From contig CAYJEQ010000088.1 of the NCBI GenBank assembly GCA_964369235.1, positions 1 through 9,579 of the forward strand: a stretch of DNA of 9,579 nucleotides, given 5' to 3'. Shown one piece after another: positions 1 through 7,499 of this stretch. Numbering within the stretch: position 1 is the first letter of the stretch; each line of letters starts with the position of its first letter. Position numbers and translations under genes: made by a program. The stretch comes from CAYJEQ01 sp964369235. Its GTDB lineage: Bacteria; Bacillota; Clostridia; Oscillospirales; Ruminococcaceae. The notes below the pieces were generated by a model. The model had not been told where the DNA came from and did no database searches. It saw nothing but the letters and a program-made list of their open reading frames with translations.

Positions 1-39
1 TTTACAGGGCAACTTGATTATGATGAGGTAGAATATTAA
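1..39 (+). CDS. 3' end of an unidentified upstream gene (partial)
   Basis: An open frame enters from the left edge and ends FTGQLDYDEVEY, with its TAA stop at 37-39. The last A of the stop is the first base of the next ATG (TAATG, 39-41), a typical sign of translational coupling, so this frame is probably the real end of a gene cotranscribed with the small ORF and recombinase that follow. Twelve residues are too few to assign a family. By position it is likely another gene of the same mobile element, possibly a second recombinase, but that is inference only. Confidence 0.45.
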   Translation, partial: FTGQLDYDEVEY

Positions 40-336
40 TGGCAAGACGAGATAAGCGAATAGATAATGTTATAGTCCAGTATGGAGAAAATGAGCTCTT
101 TACTGCAAAGGACGCCAAAGGAATTATTACTGCAATCCAGCACTGTATGGACTGCCTCCCTCCTTTCACCAAAAAGCTATCAAAGGAAAACTCCCACAGT
201 ATCAAGCCAAGCAAAGAGATATTTTACCCTGAAAAGTCAGATAATATCTAAAAACTTCATTGGATTTGGTGATAGCTATAATGCCACAGATGTGGTAATG
301 TATGTGGTAAATACAGAGAAAGGAATGAGCATTTAA
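39..336 (+). pseudogene. small conserved-looking gene of the recombinase module, apparently frameshifted
   Basis: The frame opening at 39 reads MARRDKRIDNVIVQYGENEL and continues as a plausible soluble protein for about 45 codons (FTAKDAKGIITAIQHCMDCL follows), ending at 251. The last third of the interval is more protein-like in another frame (NFIGFGDSYNATDVVMYVVN...), which ends at TAA 334-336, directly abutting the recombinase ATG at 337. The span is 298 nt, 3n+1, so one extra base (or loss of two) somewhere around 170-240 would explain both halves as one protein of about 98 residues. It overlaps the preceding stop codon as TAATG. I do not recognise the family. Alternatives are two short independent ORFs, a sequencing error, or a gene decaying after integration. 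Confidence 0.4.
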
Positions 337-2427
337 ATGAGCAATAAACAGATTACAAAAGCTGTCAGCTATATGCGATTTAGCTCAGAAAATCAGCGAG
401 ATGAGAGTATAGATGCACAGCAAAGAGCAATAAACGAATACGCCCAAAAGCATGGTTATCTCATTATAAATGAGTATGTAGATAGGGCAAAATCAGCTAA
501 AAGTGGTGACCGACCACAATTTTTACAGATGATTGATGATAGTAAAAAAGGCGAGTTTTCCGTAGTCCTTGTGGACAAGCTTGACCGATTTAGCCGAAAT
601 AGGTTTGACAGCTCCTTTAATAAGCAGATACTGAAGAATAATGGGGTAACCGTAGTATCAGTAAAGGAAAACCTTGATGGTAGCCCTGAAAGTGTAATTA
701 TGGAGTCAGTCCTTGAGGGATTTGCCGAATACTACTCCCTAAACCTTGCAAGAGAAACCATGAAAGGTTTAAAGGAAAACGCCTACAAAGCCATGGCAAC
801 AGGGGGCAAACCTCCCTACGGATTTAAGGTTAATCCAGAAACCAAGCTCTATGAGATTAACGAGGACGAAGCCCAAGCTGTAAGGTATATGTTCCAGTGG
901 ATAACAGAGGGAAGAGGCTATAGCTTCATAAGTGAGGAGCTGTACAAAATGGGATATAAGAGCCGAACAGGCAAGCCTATCTCACCCAGTACCATGACCG
1001 ATATGCTGTGCAATCGGAAATATGTAGGAGATTTCATCTATAATAAATCTGCACCTAAGGACAGCAGAGGAAAGCGAAACGGACATGCCTACAAAGATGA
1101 AAGCGAATGGATAGTGGTTGAGGGTGGTTGCCCACAGATAGTAAGCCATGAAATTTTTGATGAGGTGCAAAGGATAAAAGCCGAGAACAAAGGCAAGTTC
1201 ATAAATCAAAACCACAAAAAGCAGTACCTACTAAGTGGCAAAGTCTACTGTGGTCACTGTGGAGAGAGATGGCATGGAGAAAGTCGATATGATAAGAAAC
1301 AAGGAATTGACTACATACTATATGTATGCTCAGCCAAGAAAAAACGCAAAGACCTTAAATGCCAATCCAAAGCCATACACCGTGACCGATTGGAGCAGAC
1401 AATAATAAAAGTCCTTGCCAATGAGATATTCTGCGATGCCATGGTTGAGAGGATAATCGGATACTATAATCAGTATCTAATCGGCAGTGAACAAGAACTG
1501 CAAGAGTATATAAAGATGCTAAAAAACCGACTAAAGGGAAATGAAACTGCCCTTGAGGGTGTACTTGAGGCAATCACCAAGGTGCGAAGTGAGGCATTAT
1601 TTGGTAAGCTAACACGACTTGAGGAAGAAAAGAAAGAACTTGAAGCTCAGATAAAAGATGCACAGTTAAAAGCTAACTCCCACAAGGTAGACGAAGCAGA
1701 TATCCGTGCTGGCTTTAGCCATGCCAAAACACTGCTGAGAAACTCAGCACTATCAAACACCAAAGAGTTAATAGCAAAATTCGTTGACCGAGTGGAGATA
1801 TTCGACGAGGGTATATTTGTAAAACTAAACTTCTCTAAGTTTAGGAGAACACCTCCACCTAACCCCTACAAAGACCTACCTATTAAAGAGCAAGTGATGA
1901 TTGCACAGGGTTTAGTTAAATGTCACGAAAAACCACATGAAAATTTTACATCAAATTTTATAGAAAAAAACACAGCCGAAGAAGATATCCCATCTCCTTC
2001 GGCTGAAAACATGTTAACATTTTGTGAATTATCAAAAAATAAGGAAAATTTCCATAATATCATGGAAATAAATACCATTTCCACTATACCCCTACAACCA
2101 CAAACTACCCAAGCAGAGCAAAAAACCCTAGAAAACCCCCAAAACCACAAAAAAATGCCCGAGATTAACGAATTAACCTCGAACACAATTGGCGGAAAGA
2201 GAGGCCGAGTTAATTTGCAAAGGCAAATTACCACAGGTCATGGCACAGCCATTTCCCTTCTCAGCCTTAAAAATCCTTCACCGAAGGATTTTTTTACAGG
2301 CTTCGTCCCTTCGGGTTCAAATCCCTCTCCAAAATCTACCAAAACTCAAAAATTCGAGGCAGATATTACATCTACCTCGAACACAGTTGGCGGAAAGAGA
2401 GGGATTCGAACCCTCGGTGGGGTATAA
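337..2427 (+). CDS. large serine recombinase (resolvase/integrase family), C-terminus unusually extended
   Basis: A site-specific DNA recombinase that cuts and rejoins attachment sites through a phosphoserine link. The N-terminal catalytic domain (about residues 8-150) has the Y-x-R-x-S motif (YMRFSSENQ, likely nucleophile Ser16, Arg14) and the LDRFSRN motif at 82-88. A Recombinase domain follows (about 158-285). A zinc ribbon with CGHC (Cys305, Cys308) and Cys331/Cys342 comes next, then a coiled coil (about 385-447) and the conserved beta piece VDRVEIFDEGIFVKLNF. This is the standard large-serine-recombinase order, usually 500-560 residues. The remaining roughly 190 residues (about 505-696) have no recognisable domain, cross several terminator hairpins, and end inside the antisense strand of tRNA-Ser. 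They may be largely an accidental open frame created at the integration junction. AAAGGA lies about 13 nt before the ATG. The gene contains only one CTAG by eye, unlike its neighbours, which fits horizontal transfer. Confidence 0.93.
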   Translation: MSNKQITKAVSYMRFSSENQRDESIDAQQRAINEYAQKHGYLIINEYVDRAKSAKSGDRPQFLQMIDDSKKGEFSVVLVDKLDRFSRNRFDSSFNKQILKNNGVTVVSVKENLDGSPESVIMESVLEGFAEYYSLNLARETMKGLKENAYKAMATGGKPPYGFKVNPETKLYEINEDEAQAVRYMFQWITEGRGYSFISEELYKMGYKSRTGKPISPSTMTDMLCNRKYVGDFIYNKSAPKDSRGKRNGHAYKDESEWIVVEGGCPQIVSHEIFDEVQRIKAENKGKFINQNHKKQYLLSGKVYCGHCGERWHGESRYDKKQGIDYILYVCSAKKKRKDLKCQSKAIHRDRLEQTIIKVLANEIFCDAMVERIIGYYNQYLIGSEQELQEYIKMLKNRLKGNETALEGVLEAITKVRSEALFGKLTRLEEEKKELEAQIKDAQLKANSHKVDEADIRAGFSHAKTLLRNSALSNTKELIAKFVDRVEIFDEGIFVKLNFSKFRRTPPPNPYKDLPIKEQVMIAQGLVKCHEKPHENFTSNFIEKNTAEEDIPSPSAENMLTFCELSKNKENFHNIMEINTISTIPLQPQTTQAEQKTLENPQNHKKMPEINELTSNTIGGKRGRVNLQRQITTGHGTAISLLSLKNPSPKDFFTGFVPSGSNPSPKSTKTQKFEADITSTSNTVGGKRGIRTLGGV
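1964..2004 (-). terminator. minus-strand intrinsic terminator inside the recombinase tail
   Basis: A 13-bp stem with one mismatch (AGCCGAAG...CTTCGGCT, arms 1974-1986 and 1992-2004, 5-nt loop) is followed on the minus strand by GTG and seven Ts (1970-1964). It is shaped as a rho-independent terminator for leftward transcription. It sits downstream of the tRNA-Ser on the tRNA's strand, and would stop tRNA read-through from entering the recombinase gene antisense. Confidence 0.6.
2149..2183 (-). terminator. terminator of a vanished tRNA-Ser copy (remnant)
   Basis: On the minus strand an 11-bp stem with G-T wobbles (arms 2183-2173 and 2168-2158, loop TTCG) is followed by CA and seven Ts (2155-2149). 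It begins TTCGAGG exactly like the terminator of the intact tRNA-Ser, and it follows a 15-nt fragment identical to the tRNA 3' end. It is best read as the tRNA tail and terminator brought in by an integrated element. Confidence 0.65.
2176..2204. repeat. 29-bp direct repeat, copy 1 (probable attachment-site scar)
   Basis: Matches 2374-2402 at 28 of 29 positions; the single difference is A in this copy where the other has G. The repeat contains TTGGCGGAAAGAGAGG, the complement of the tRNA-Ser 3' end, plus the first half of its terminator stem. It lies in frame within the recombinase ORF, so the protein carries SNTIGGKRG and later SNTVGGKRG. Confidence 0.75.
2269..2295 (+). terminator. bidirectional intrinsic terminator near the element end
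   Basis: A perfect 11-bp stem (AAAAATCCTTC / GAAGGATTTTT, loop ACC at 2280-2282) ends in a run of seven Ts on the plus strand (2289-2295) and five Ts on the minus strand. On the plus strand it is placed as the terminator of the recombinase transcript, yet the recombinase frame is still open here. Transcripts ending at this site would therefore have no stop codon. Confidence 0.7.
2348..2381 (-). terminator. intrinsic terminator of tRNA-Ser
   Basis: A 12-bp stem with one G-T wobble (arms 2381-2370 and 2364-2353, loop 2369-2365) is followed on the minus strand by five Ts (2352-2348). It begins 7 nt after the tRNA CCA end, so it is the natural terminator of this monocistronic tRNA gene. Confidence 0.8.
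2374..2402. repeat. 29-bp direct repeat, copy 2 (tRNA-Ser 3' end, probable attachment site)
   Basis: Second copy of the repeat at 2176-2204, 198 bp downstream. Here it includes the last 15 nt of the intact tRNA-Ser gene and the start of its terminator, so this copy preserves tRNA function. The 169 bp between the copies would be the remains of an inserted segment. Confidence 0.75.
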
Positions 2428-2479
2428 GCCCACACACGATTTCCAGTCGTGCGCCTTAGACCAGCTCAGCCATCTTTCC
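2388..2479 (-). tRNA. tRNA-Ser (anticodon GGA)
   Basis: A 92-nt type II tRNA with encoded CCA. Acceptor stem GGAAAGA pairs with TCTTTCC, with discriminator G. The anticodon stem CACGA/TCGTG holds the loop CTGGAAA, so the anticodon is GGA (2444-2442), reading UCU and UCC. The long variable arm GTGGG...CCCAC is typical of serine tRNAs, and the T-arm is GAGGG TTCGAAT CCCTC. A consensus promoter lies upstream and an intrinsic terminator downstream. The 3' end overlaps the tail of the opposing recombinase frame by 40 nt and is the apparent integration target. Confidence 0.97.
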
Positions 2480-2514
2480 AAATATTAAGTTGCAACTATT
2501 TAACTTGCTAGACT

Positions 2515-2543
2515 ATTATATATCATTTTTTCTAATATGTCAA
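2515..2543 (-). promoter_or_regulatory. consensus sigma-A promoter of tRNA-Ser
   Basis: On the minus strand TTGACA (2543-2538) and TATAAT (2520-2515) are both perfect and separated by exactly 17 bp. The tRNA 5' end lies 36 nt beyond the -10 box, which leaves a short precursor leader of about 30 nt. Confidence 0.88.
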
Positions 2544-2560
2544 TAGTTTTTTGTGTTTTT

Positions 2561-2590
2561 CTGAAATAAAATTTTTTAATTTTATTTCAG
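2561..2590. repeat. perfect 13-bp inverted repeat with T4 loop
   Basis: CTGAAATAAAATT and its exact complement flank TTTT, between the small membrane protein gene and the tRNA-Ser promoter. The expected downstream T-run is absent on both strands. It could be a weak terminator or mRNA 3'-end stabiliser for the leftward 90-aa gene, or a blocker of rightward read-through. The rest of 2591-2717 shows no recognisable feature. Confidence 0.45.
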
Positions 2591-2717
2591 CTTGCTATAT
2601 TATTGGCTTTATATCTCCACAATAATTCAACAGATGCAATACATATATAAATCATACATTAAACATACAATCTATAGCTATATGCCATAATTCACTCTAA
2701 CCAGCCATTAAAGATTC

Positions 2718-2990
2718 TTATCTATACACTATTTCCTTAAAAATCTTTTTTATTGTTGATATTAGTAAAGCTATAGGGCCTAAGGCTAGTGCAAATAAAA
2801 ATAAACCTATCATCATATAGGAGCCATAAGCCATTGTGCCTACTGCTAATAGTATTATGGTTACCCCTAAATAAAAAACTGCTATAATCCCTTGTAATAA
2901 TATTCTTATAAATTTAGGTACTTTATGGGATGAAGCACCTTCTGAGGCTAATTCCACTACTGATTCTACTATGTCCACTATTTCTTCCAT
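2718..2990 (-). CDS. small two-helix membrane protein, unknown function
   Basis: 90 residues. The N-terminal 28 residues are acidic then basic (MEEIVDIVESVVELASEGAS, then SHKVPKF). Two hydrophobic segments follow, at about 29-52 (ending ...LGVTIILLAVGTMA) and 56-79 (SYMMIGLFLFALALGPIALL), joined by a short Tyr-Gly turn. The C-terminus is basic (KKIFKEIVYR). It is probably an inner-membrane hairpin protein, with both ends inside by the positive-inside rule. GTGAGGA lies a suitable distance before the ATG, and a clear promoter sits about 95 nt upstream, so I believe it is a real monocistronic gene. I do not recognise the family. Two helices with a basic tail also occur in holin-like and phage-shock-like proteins, but no specific motif supports either. 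Confidence 0.75.
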   Translation of the reverse strand: MEEIVDIVESVVELASEGASSHKVPKFIRILLQGIIAVFYLGVTIILLAVGTMAYGSYMMIGLFLFALALGPIALLISTIKKIFKEIVYR

Positions 2991-3085
2991 GTTATAATCC
3001 TCACTTTAACCATATGTCAATATTTTAACATTAATCTTCCTGTTATTTCAACAATGTTATTTATATAATCCTGTCCTTAAACTCC

Positions 3086-3113
3086 ATTATAACATATATT
3101 TCCTATTTTACAA
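3086..3113 (-). promoter_or_regulatory. promoter of the small membrane protein gene
   Basis: On the minus strand TTGTAA (3113-3108), a 16-bp spacer, and TATAAT (3091-3086). Transcription would start near 3079, giving a 5' UTR of about 90 nt before the ATG at 2990, longer than usual for such a short gene. Confidence 0.6.
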
Positions 3114-3151
3114 TACATATGTGCCATTGTTTCAGCAAACATTAATAATTA

Positions 3152-3190
3152 AAGATTGGTATGTTTAAATACAAAAAACATACCAATCTT
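3152..3190 (-). terminator. hairpin terminating the ilv operon
   Basis: A perfect 15-bp stem (arms 3190-3176 and 3166-3152, 9-nt loop) starts 26 nt after the ilvD stop. The downstream T-run is weak (TTAATTATTAA on the minus strand), so it may act as an inefficient terminator or as a 3'-end stabilising hairpin. Confidence 0.6.
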
Positions 3191-3216
3191 CTAGGTTAAT
3201 ATTAAATTATTCTCTG

Positions 3217-4893
3217 CTATCTATCCTTAAAGCTGTCTAGGATTGCTCCTTCACCAGCTGAGGAAACTAGCTTTCTATATCTCTTTAACCAGCCTGTAAC
3301 AGGTCTTGTATGTGGCACAAAGTTAGCTTTTCTCTGGGCTAATTCCTCATCAGAAACCAGTAGATTTAAAGTACCTTTGTTAATATCTATCTGGATTTTA
3401 TCTCCATCACGAACTAAACCAATCTCCCCACCTTCAAAGGCTTCTGGAGATACATGGCCAATAGCTGCCCCTCTAGTTGCCCCAGAGAATCTACCATCGG
3501 TAATTAGTGCTACGCTTTTATCCAGTCCCATTCCAGCCAGTGCAGATGTAGGAGAAAGCATCTCTCTCATACCTGGACCACCCTTAGGGCCTTCGTATAG
3601 GATAACCACCACATCACCAGCTTTAATTTCCCCAGCAAATATTGCATTAATTGTTTCTTCTTCGCTATTAAACACTCTAGCATTACCTGTGTGTTCCATC
3701 ATCTCAGCAGCTACAGCAGAACGCTTAACTACAGCACCCTTTCTAGCAATATTACCAAATAGTATTGCTATGCCACCATTAGCAGAGTTAGGGCTATCTA
3801 TATCTTTAATAATCTTGTGATTTGTATTGTTAAATCCAGCAATGTTCTCCCCTACAGTTTTACCTGTTGCTGTTATTAGGTCGGTGTGAATAAGGTTCTT
3901 CTTTGCTAGCTCCTTCATTACTGCCTGTACCCCACCAGCACTATGTAAATCTTCCATATGATCAGGGCCAGCTGGAGATAGTTTACACAGGTTAGGTGTT
4001 CTCTGGGAAACTTCGTTAATTAGGTTTAGATCCAGTTCAACATGAGCTTCGTTGGCAATAGCCAGTAGATGAAGTACGCTGTTAGAAGAACACCCCAGTG
4101 CCATATCTGTAGCTAGGGCGTTTTCAATGGATTTTGCCTGTACTATATCACGAGGCTTAATATCCTTTTCCACTAGATTCATAATAGCATAACCTGCTGC
4201 CTTTGCTATACGAGTTCTCTGGGAAGAAACTGCTGGTATCGTACCATTGCCAGGTAGTCCCAGTCCTAGCACCTCGGCTAGACAGTTCATGGAGTTTGCT
4301 GTAAACATACCAGAACAGGAACCACAGGTAGGACAAGCACCCTGTTCAATTTCTTTTAGTTTATTGTCATCAATCTTACCACTTTTGTAAGATCCTACTG
4401 CTTCAAACATATTGGATAGACTTAGATTTACCTCATCTACTCTACCTGCAAGCATAGGGCCTCCAGACACTACTACTGATGGGATATTTACTCTTAAAGC
4501 ACCCATCATCATACCTGGAACGATTTTATCGCAGTTTGGCACCAGTACCAAACCATCAAATCTATGACCAATAGCCATTGTTTCCACACTATCAGCAATT
4601 AGCTCACGAGAAGCTAGAGAATATCTCATACCCTCATGTCCCATTGCGATACCATCACAGACACCAATAGCTGGGAATACTATAGGTGTTCCCCCTGCTG
4701 CATATACACCAGCTTTTACTGCTTCGGTGATTTTGTCTAGGTGGGTATGTCCTGGCACTATTTCAGAGAAAGCAGAGCAGATACCGATTAAAGGACGCTC
4801 CATTTCTTCCTCGCTTAGTCCTAGGGCATAAAATAAGGATCTCGCCGGCGCAGCTTCTGCACCTCTTAAAATTTTATGACTTGGTAGTGACAT
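3217..4893 (-). CDS. ilvD: dihydroxyacid dehydratase
   Basis: Dehydrates 2,3-dihydroxy-isovalerate and 2,3-dihydroxy-3-methylvalerate to the 2-keto acids that become valine, leucine and isoleucine; cytosolic, iron-sulfur dependent. The 558-residue product has the family's usual length and motifs: PNCDKIVPGMMM (Cys121, a cluster ligand), GSCSGMFTANSMNCLAE (Cys193), GLGLPGNGTIPA, and TDGRFSGATRGAAIGHVSPE near 465-484 with the catalytic Ser470. The early motif is VPGHTHL, not TPCN-HL, so the third cysteine of the plant-type [2Fe-2S] enzymes is absent. That resembles the E. coli-type oxygen-labile enzyme (inference). I chose ATG 4893 (MSLPSHK), preceded by GAAAGGAAAAG. The frame is open back to 4992, but that part is encoded by the MITE-like insertion and is not family sequence. 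It is the last gene of the operon. Confidence 0.97.
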   Translation of the reverse strand: MSLPSHKILRGAEAAPARSLFYALGLSEEEMERPLIGICSAFSEIVPGHTHLDKITEAVKAGVYAAGGTPIVFPAIGVCDGIAMGHEGMRYSLASRELIADSVETMAIGHRFDGLVLVPNCDKIVPGMMMGALRVNIPSVVVSGGPMLAGRVDEVNLSLSNMFEAVGSYKSGKIDDNKLKEIEQGACPTCGSCSGMFTANSMNCLAEVLGLGLPGNGTIPAVSSQRTRIAKAAGYAIMNLVEKDIKPRDIVQAKSIENALATDMALGCSSNSVLHLLAIANEAHVELDLNLINEVSQRTPNLCKLSPAGPDHMEDLHSAGGVQAVMKELAKKNLIHTDLITATGKTVGENIAGFNNTNHKIIKDIDSPNSANGGIAILFGNIARKGAVVKRSAVAAEMMEHTGNARVFNSEEETINAIFAGEIKAGDVVVILYEGPKGGPGMREMLSPTSALAGMGLDKSVALITDGRFSGATRGAAIGHVSPEAFEGGEIGLVRDGDKIQIDINKGTLNLLVSDEELAQRKANFVPHTRPVTGWLKRYRKLVSSAGEGAILDSFKDR

Positions 4894-4936
4894 TTTTCTT
4901 TTCCTTTCAAATTTCATATAATTTGATTTCTTAAAA

Positions 4937-5028
4937 AAGTGAAGAATGAATGGTAAATAGTTAACTGAAATTAGTTTGCCTTGGCAAAGCACCTTTACTT
5001 TTCACTATTACCTTTTCACTCTTCACTT
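4937..5028. mobile_element. MITE-like 92-bp palindromic insertion between ilvC and ilvD
   Basis: The two halves are imperfect inverted copies. Both ends read AAGTGAAGA(A/G)TGAA inward, and the centre is the perfect palindrome TTTGCC TT GGCAAA. The transcript would fold into one long interrupted hairpin. It has no coding capacity of its own, but it adds an in-frame extension (MLCQGKLISVNYLPF...) to the ilvD ORF. Size, terminal inverted repeats and intergenic position fit a miniature inverted-repeat element; I see no second copy in this window and no clear target duplication. Inside the operon it could act as an RNA processing or attenuation point between ilvC and ilvD. Confidence 0.6.
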
Positions 5029-5049
5029 AGAAATAATCCCCTTAGGTGA

Positions 5050-6045
<996 letters not shown>

Positions 6046-6092
6046 TATTATAGCCCTCCATTAAATTTAAATGTTTTTATTTAATTTGTCCA

Positions 6093-6192
6093 NNNNNNNN
6101 NNNNNNNNNNNNNNNNNNNNNNNNNNNNNNNNNNNNNNNNNNNNNNNNNNNNNNNNNNNNNNNNNNNNNNNNNNNNNNNNNNNNNNNNNNNN
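6093..6192. other. assembly gap of 100 N
   Basis: Exactly 100 N, the usual placeholder for a gap of unknown length. It separates the ilvA stop (25 nt to its left on the transcript) from the ilvC start region. Whatever lies here is inside the ilv transcription unit. A repeat such as another MITE copy, or whole genes such as ilvB and ilvN, could be missing. Confidence 0.99.
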
Positions 6193-6217
6193 ATGCTTAT
6201 GAACTCATCAATACAAA

Positions 6218-7423
6218 TTATTCCACCGTTATAACATAGCCTACTTCTCTCAGGCCATTTATAACCTTGGTTCCATGTTCCTCCCCACTGACCTCACAGC
6301 CAATGTGGATAATAGCTTCATCAAGACCTATATCAATATCATCTCGCTCATGGGACACCATTATGATATTAGCTCCCAATAGTGATATCTCATTGGACAA
6401 CTCCACCAGACTACCTGGCTTATCACGAAGAATTGTAGAAAATTTTAACCTTCTGCGACGCTTAATAAGGCCTTTTTCTATTATTCTGTGAATGAAACTT
6501 ACATCTATATTACCACCTGATAGGACACAAGCTATTTTCTTATCCTTAATATCAGGTATCTTATGGTTAATTACTGCCGTTAGGGCTACTGCCCCAGAAG
6601 GTTCGATAACCTGTTTATCACGCTCCAGTAGTAGCAGTATTGCTTCTGCTATCTCCTCATCACTTACGGTTACCATTAAGTCTACATACTGGTTTATATA
6701 CTGGTGAGTTATCGCCCCTGGGTTTTTTACAGCTATACCATCAGCAATAGTTCTCACTGTAGGAGTTGGTGTAACCTGATCTTTTTTAAAGGAATTGTAG
6801 ATTGCACTAGCACCCTGTGCCTGTACCCCTACCACCTGTATTTTAGGATTTATCGCCTTAATACATTTGGATATTCCTGACAGTAGACCTCCCCCTCCTG
6901 CTGGTACTACCACCACATCTACATCTGGCATATCCGCTAGAATTTCCAGCCCTATGGTACCCTGTCCTGCTATTACATCCTCATCGTCAAAAGGATGCAT
7001 AAATACACCATTTTCTGCCTCTTTAATCTCCATGGCTTTTTTGTAGGCGTCGTCATAGGCATCACCATGTAGCACAACCTTTGCCCCATAACCTTCGGTA
7101 GCACTTACCTTGGCAATAGGTGCAGATTTTGGCATTACAATAGTTGCTGGTATCCCCAGCTCCCTTGCAGCAAGTGCCACACCTTGTGCATGGTTTCCAG
7201 CCGAGGAAGCTACCACCGATTTAGGTGGAGTTGTTTCAGCTAATACTGCTAGTTTGTTATAGGCACCTCTAATTTTAAAGGAACCTGTTTTCTGCTGATT
7301 TTCATACTTTAGGTATACACTACATCCTGCCATGGTGGAGAAAGTCTGGGAAATTTCTAAGGGAGTTTTGTGGATAACCCCTTCCAGTCGCTTTGCTGCT
7401 TTTTCTATATTAAGGATGCTCAT
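6218..7423 (-). CDS. ilvA: threonine ammonia-lyase (threonine deaminase) with C-terminal ACT domain
   Basis: A PLP enzyme that converts threonine to 2-oxobutyrate, the first step of isoleucine synthesis. The 401-residue product has the Schiff-base lysine Lys50 in GSFKIRGAYNKL, the SSAGNHAQG loop at 73-81, and the phosphate-binding GGGGLLSG at 176-183. A single ACT regulatory domain covers about 326-401 (LKFSTILRDKPGSLVELSNE...). The length and single ACT domain match the medium form (TIGR01127-like), not the longer E. coli IlvA with its double ACT-like domain. A catabolic TdcB role is possible for such enzymes, but the ilv leader and ilvCD neighbours indicate biosynthesis. I chose ATG 7423, preceded by GCAGGAGGA; the open extension to 7501 lacks family sequence. 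It is the first structural gene of the operon, 76 nt after the attenuator. Confidence 0.95.
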   Translation of the reverse strand: MSILNIEKAAKRLEGVIHKTPLEISQTFSTMAGCSVYLKYENQQKTGSFKIRGAYNKLAVLAETTPPKSVVASSAGNHAQGVALAARELGIPATIVMPKSAPIAKVSATEGYGAKVVLHGDAYDDAYKKAMEIKEAENGVFMHPFDDEDVIAGQGTIGLEILADMPDVDVVVVPAGGGGLLSGISKCIKAINPKIQVVGVQAQGASAIYNSFKKDQVTPTPTVRTIADGIAVKNPGAITHQYINQYVDLMVTVSDEEIAEAILLLLERDKQVIEPSGAVALTAVINHKIPDIKDKKIACVLSGGNIDVSFIHRIIEKGLIKRRRRLKFSTILRDKPGSLVELSNEISLLGANIIMVSHERDDIDIGLDEAIIHIGCEVSGEEHGTKVINGLREVGYVITVE

Positions 7424-7499
7424 ATGCAAAATCCTCCTGCATTTCTCTTTTATTCTTCTATAGTTCTTGTAACATCTCTGGAAAAAGCCTCTAAAACAC

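Noticed and set aside
168..180. Programmed -1 frameshift at CAAAAAG in the small upstream gene
   Set aside because: A -1 shift leads into a frame that stops after about 18 codons; joining the two coding-like halves needs a +1 shift, so a mutation or sequencing error is simpler.
2189..2488. 99-aa plus-strand ORF across the tRNA
   Set aside because: Its distinctive C-terminus (REGFEPSVGYKPTHDFQ) is the antisense translation of tRNA-Ser, a well-known artefact.
2997..3030. Second promoter TTGACA...TATAAC just before the 90-aa gene
   Set aside because: The -10 would sit on the start codon, and the spacing is 18 bp; the promoter at 3086-3113 is better placed.
3377..3820. 147-aa plus-strand ORF within ilvD
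   Set aside because: Antisense shadow of a clearly conserved gene, with no ribosome site and unnatural composition.
4894..4992. Upstream start of ilvD giving 591 residues
   Set aside because: The extra 33 residues are encoded mainly by the palindromic insertion and lack family similarity; ATG 4893 gives the normal length and has a purine-rich ribosome site.
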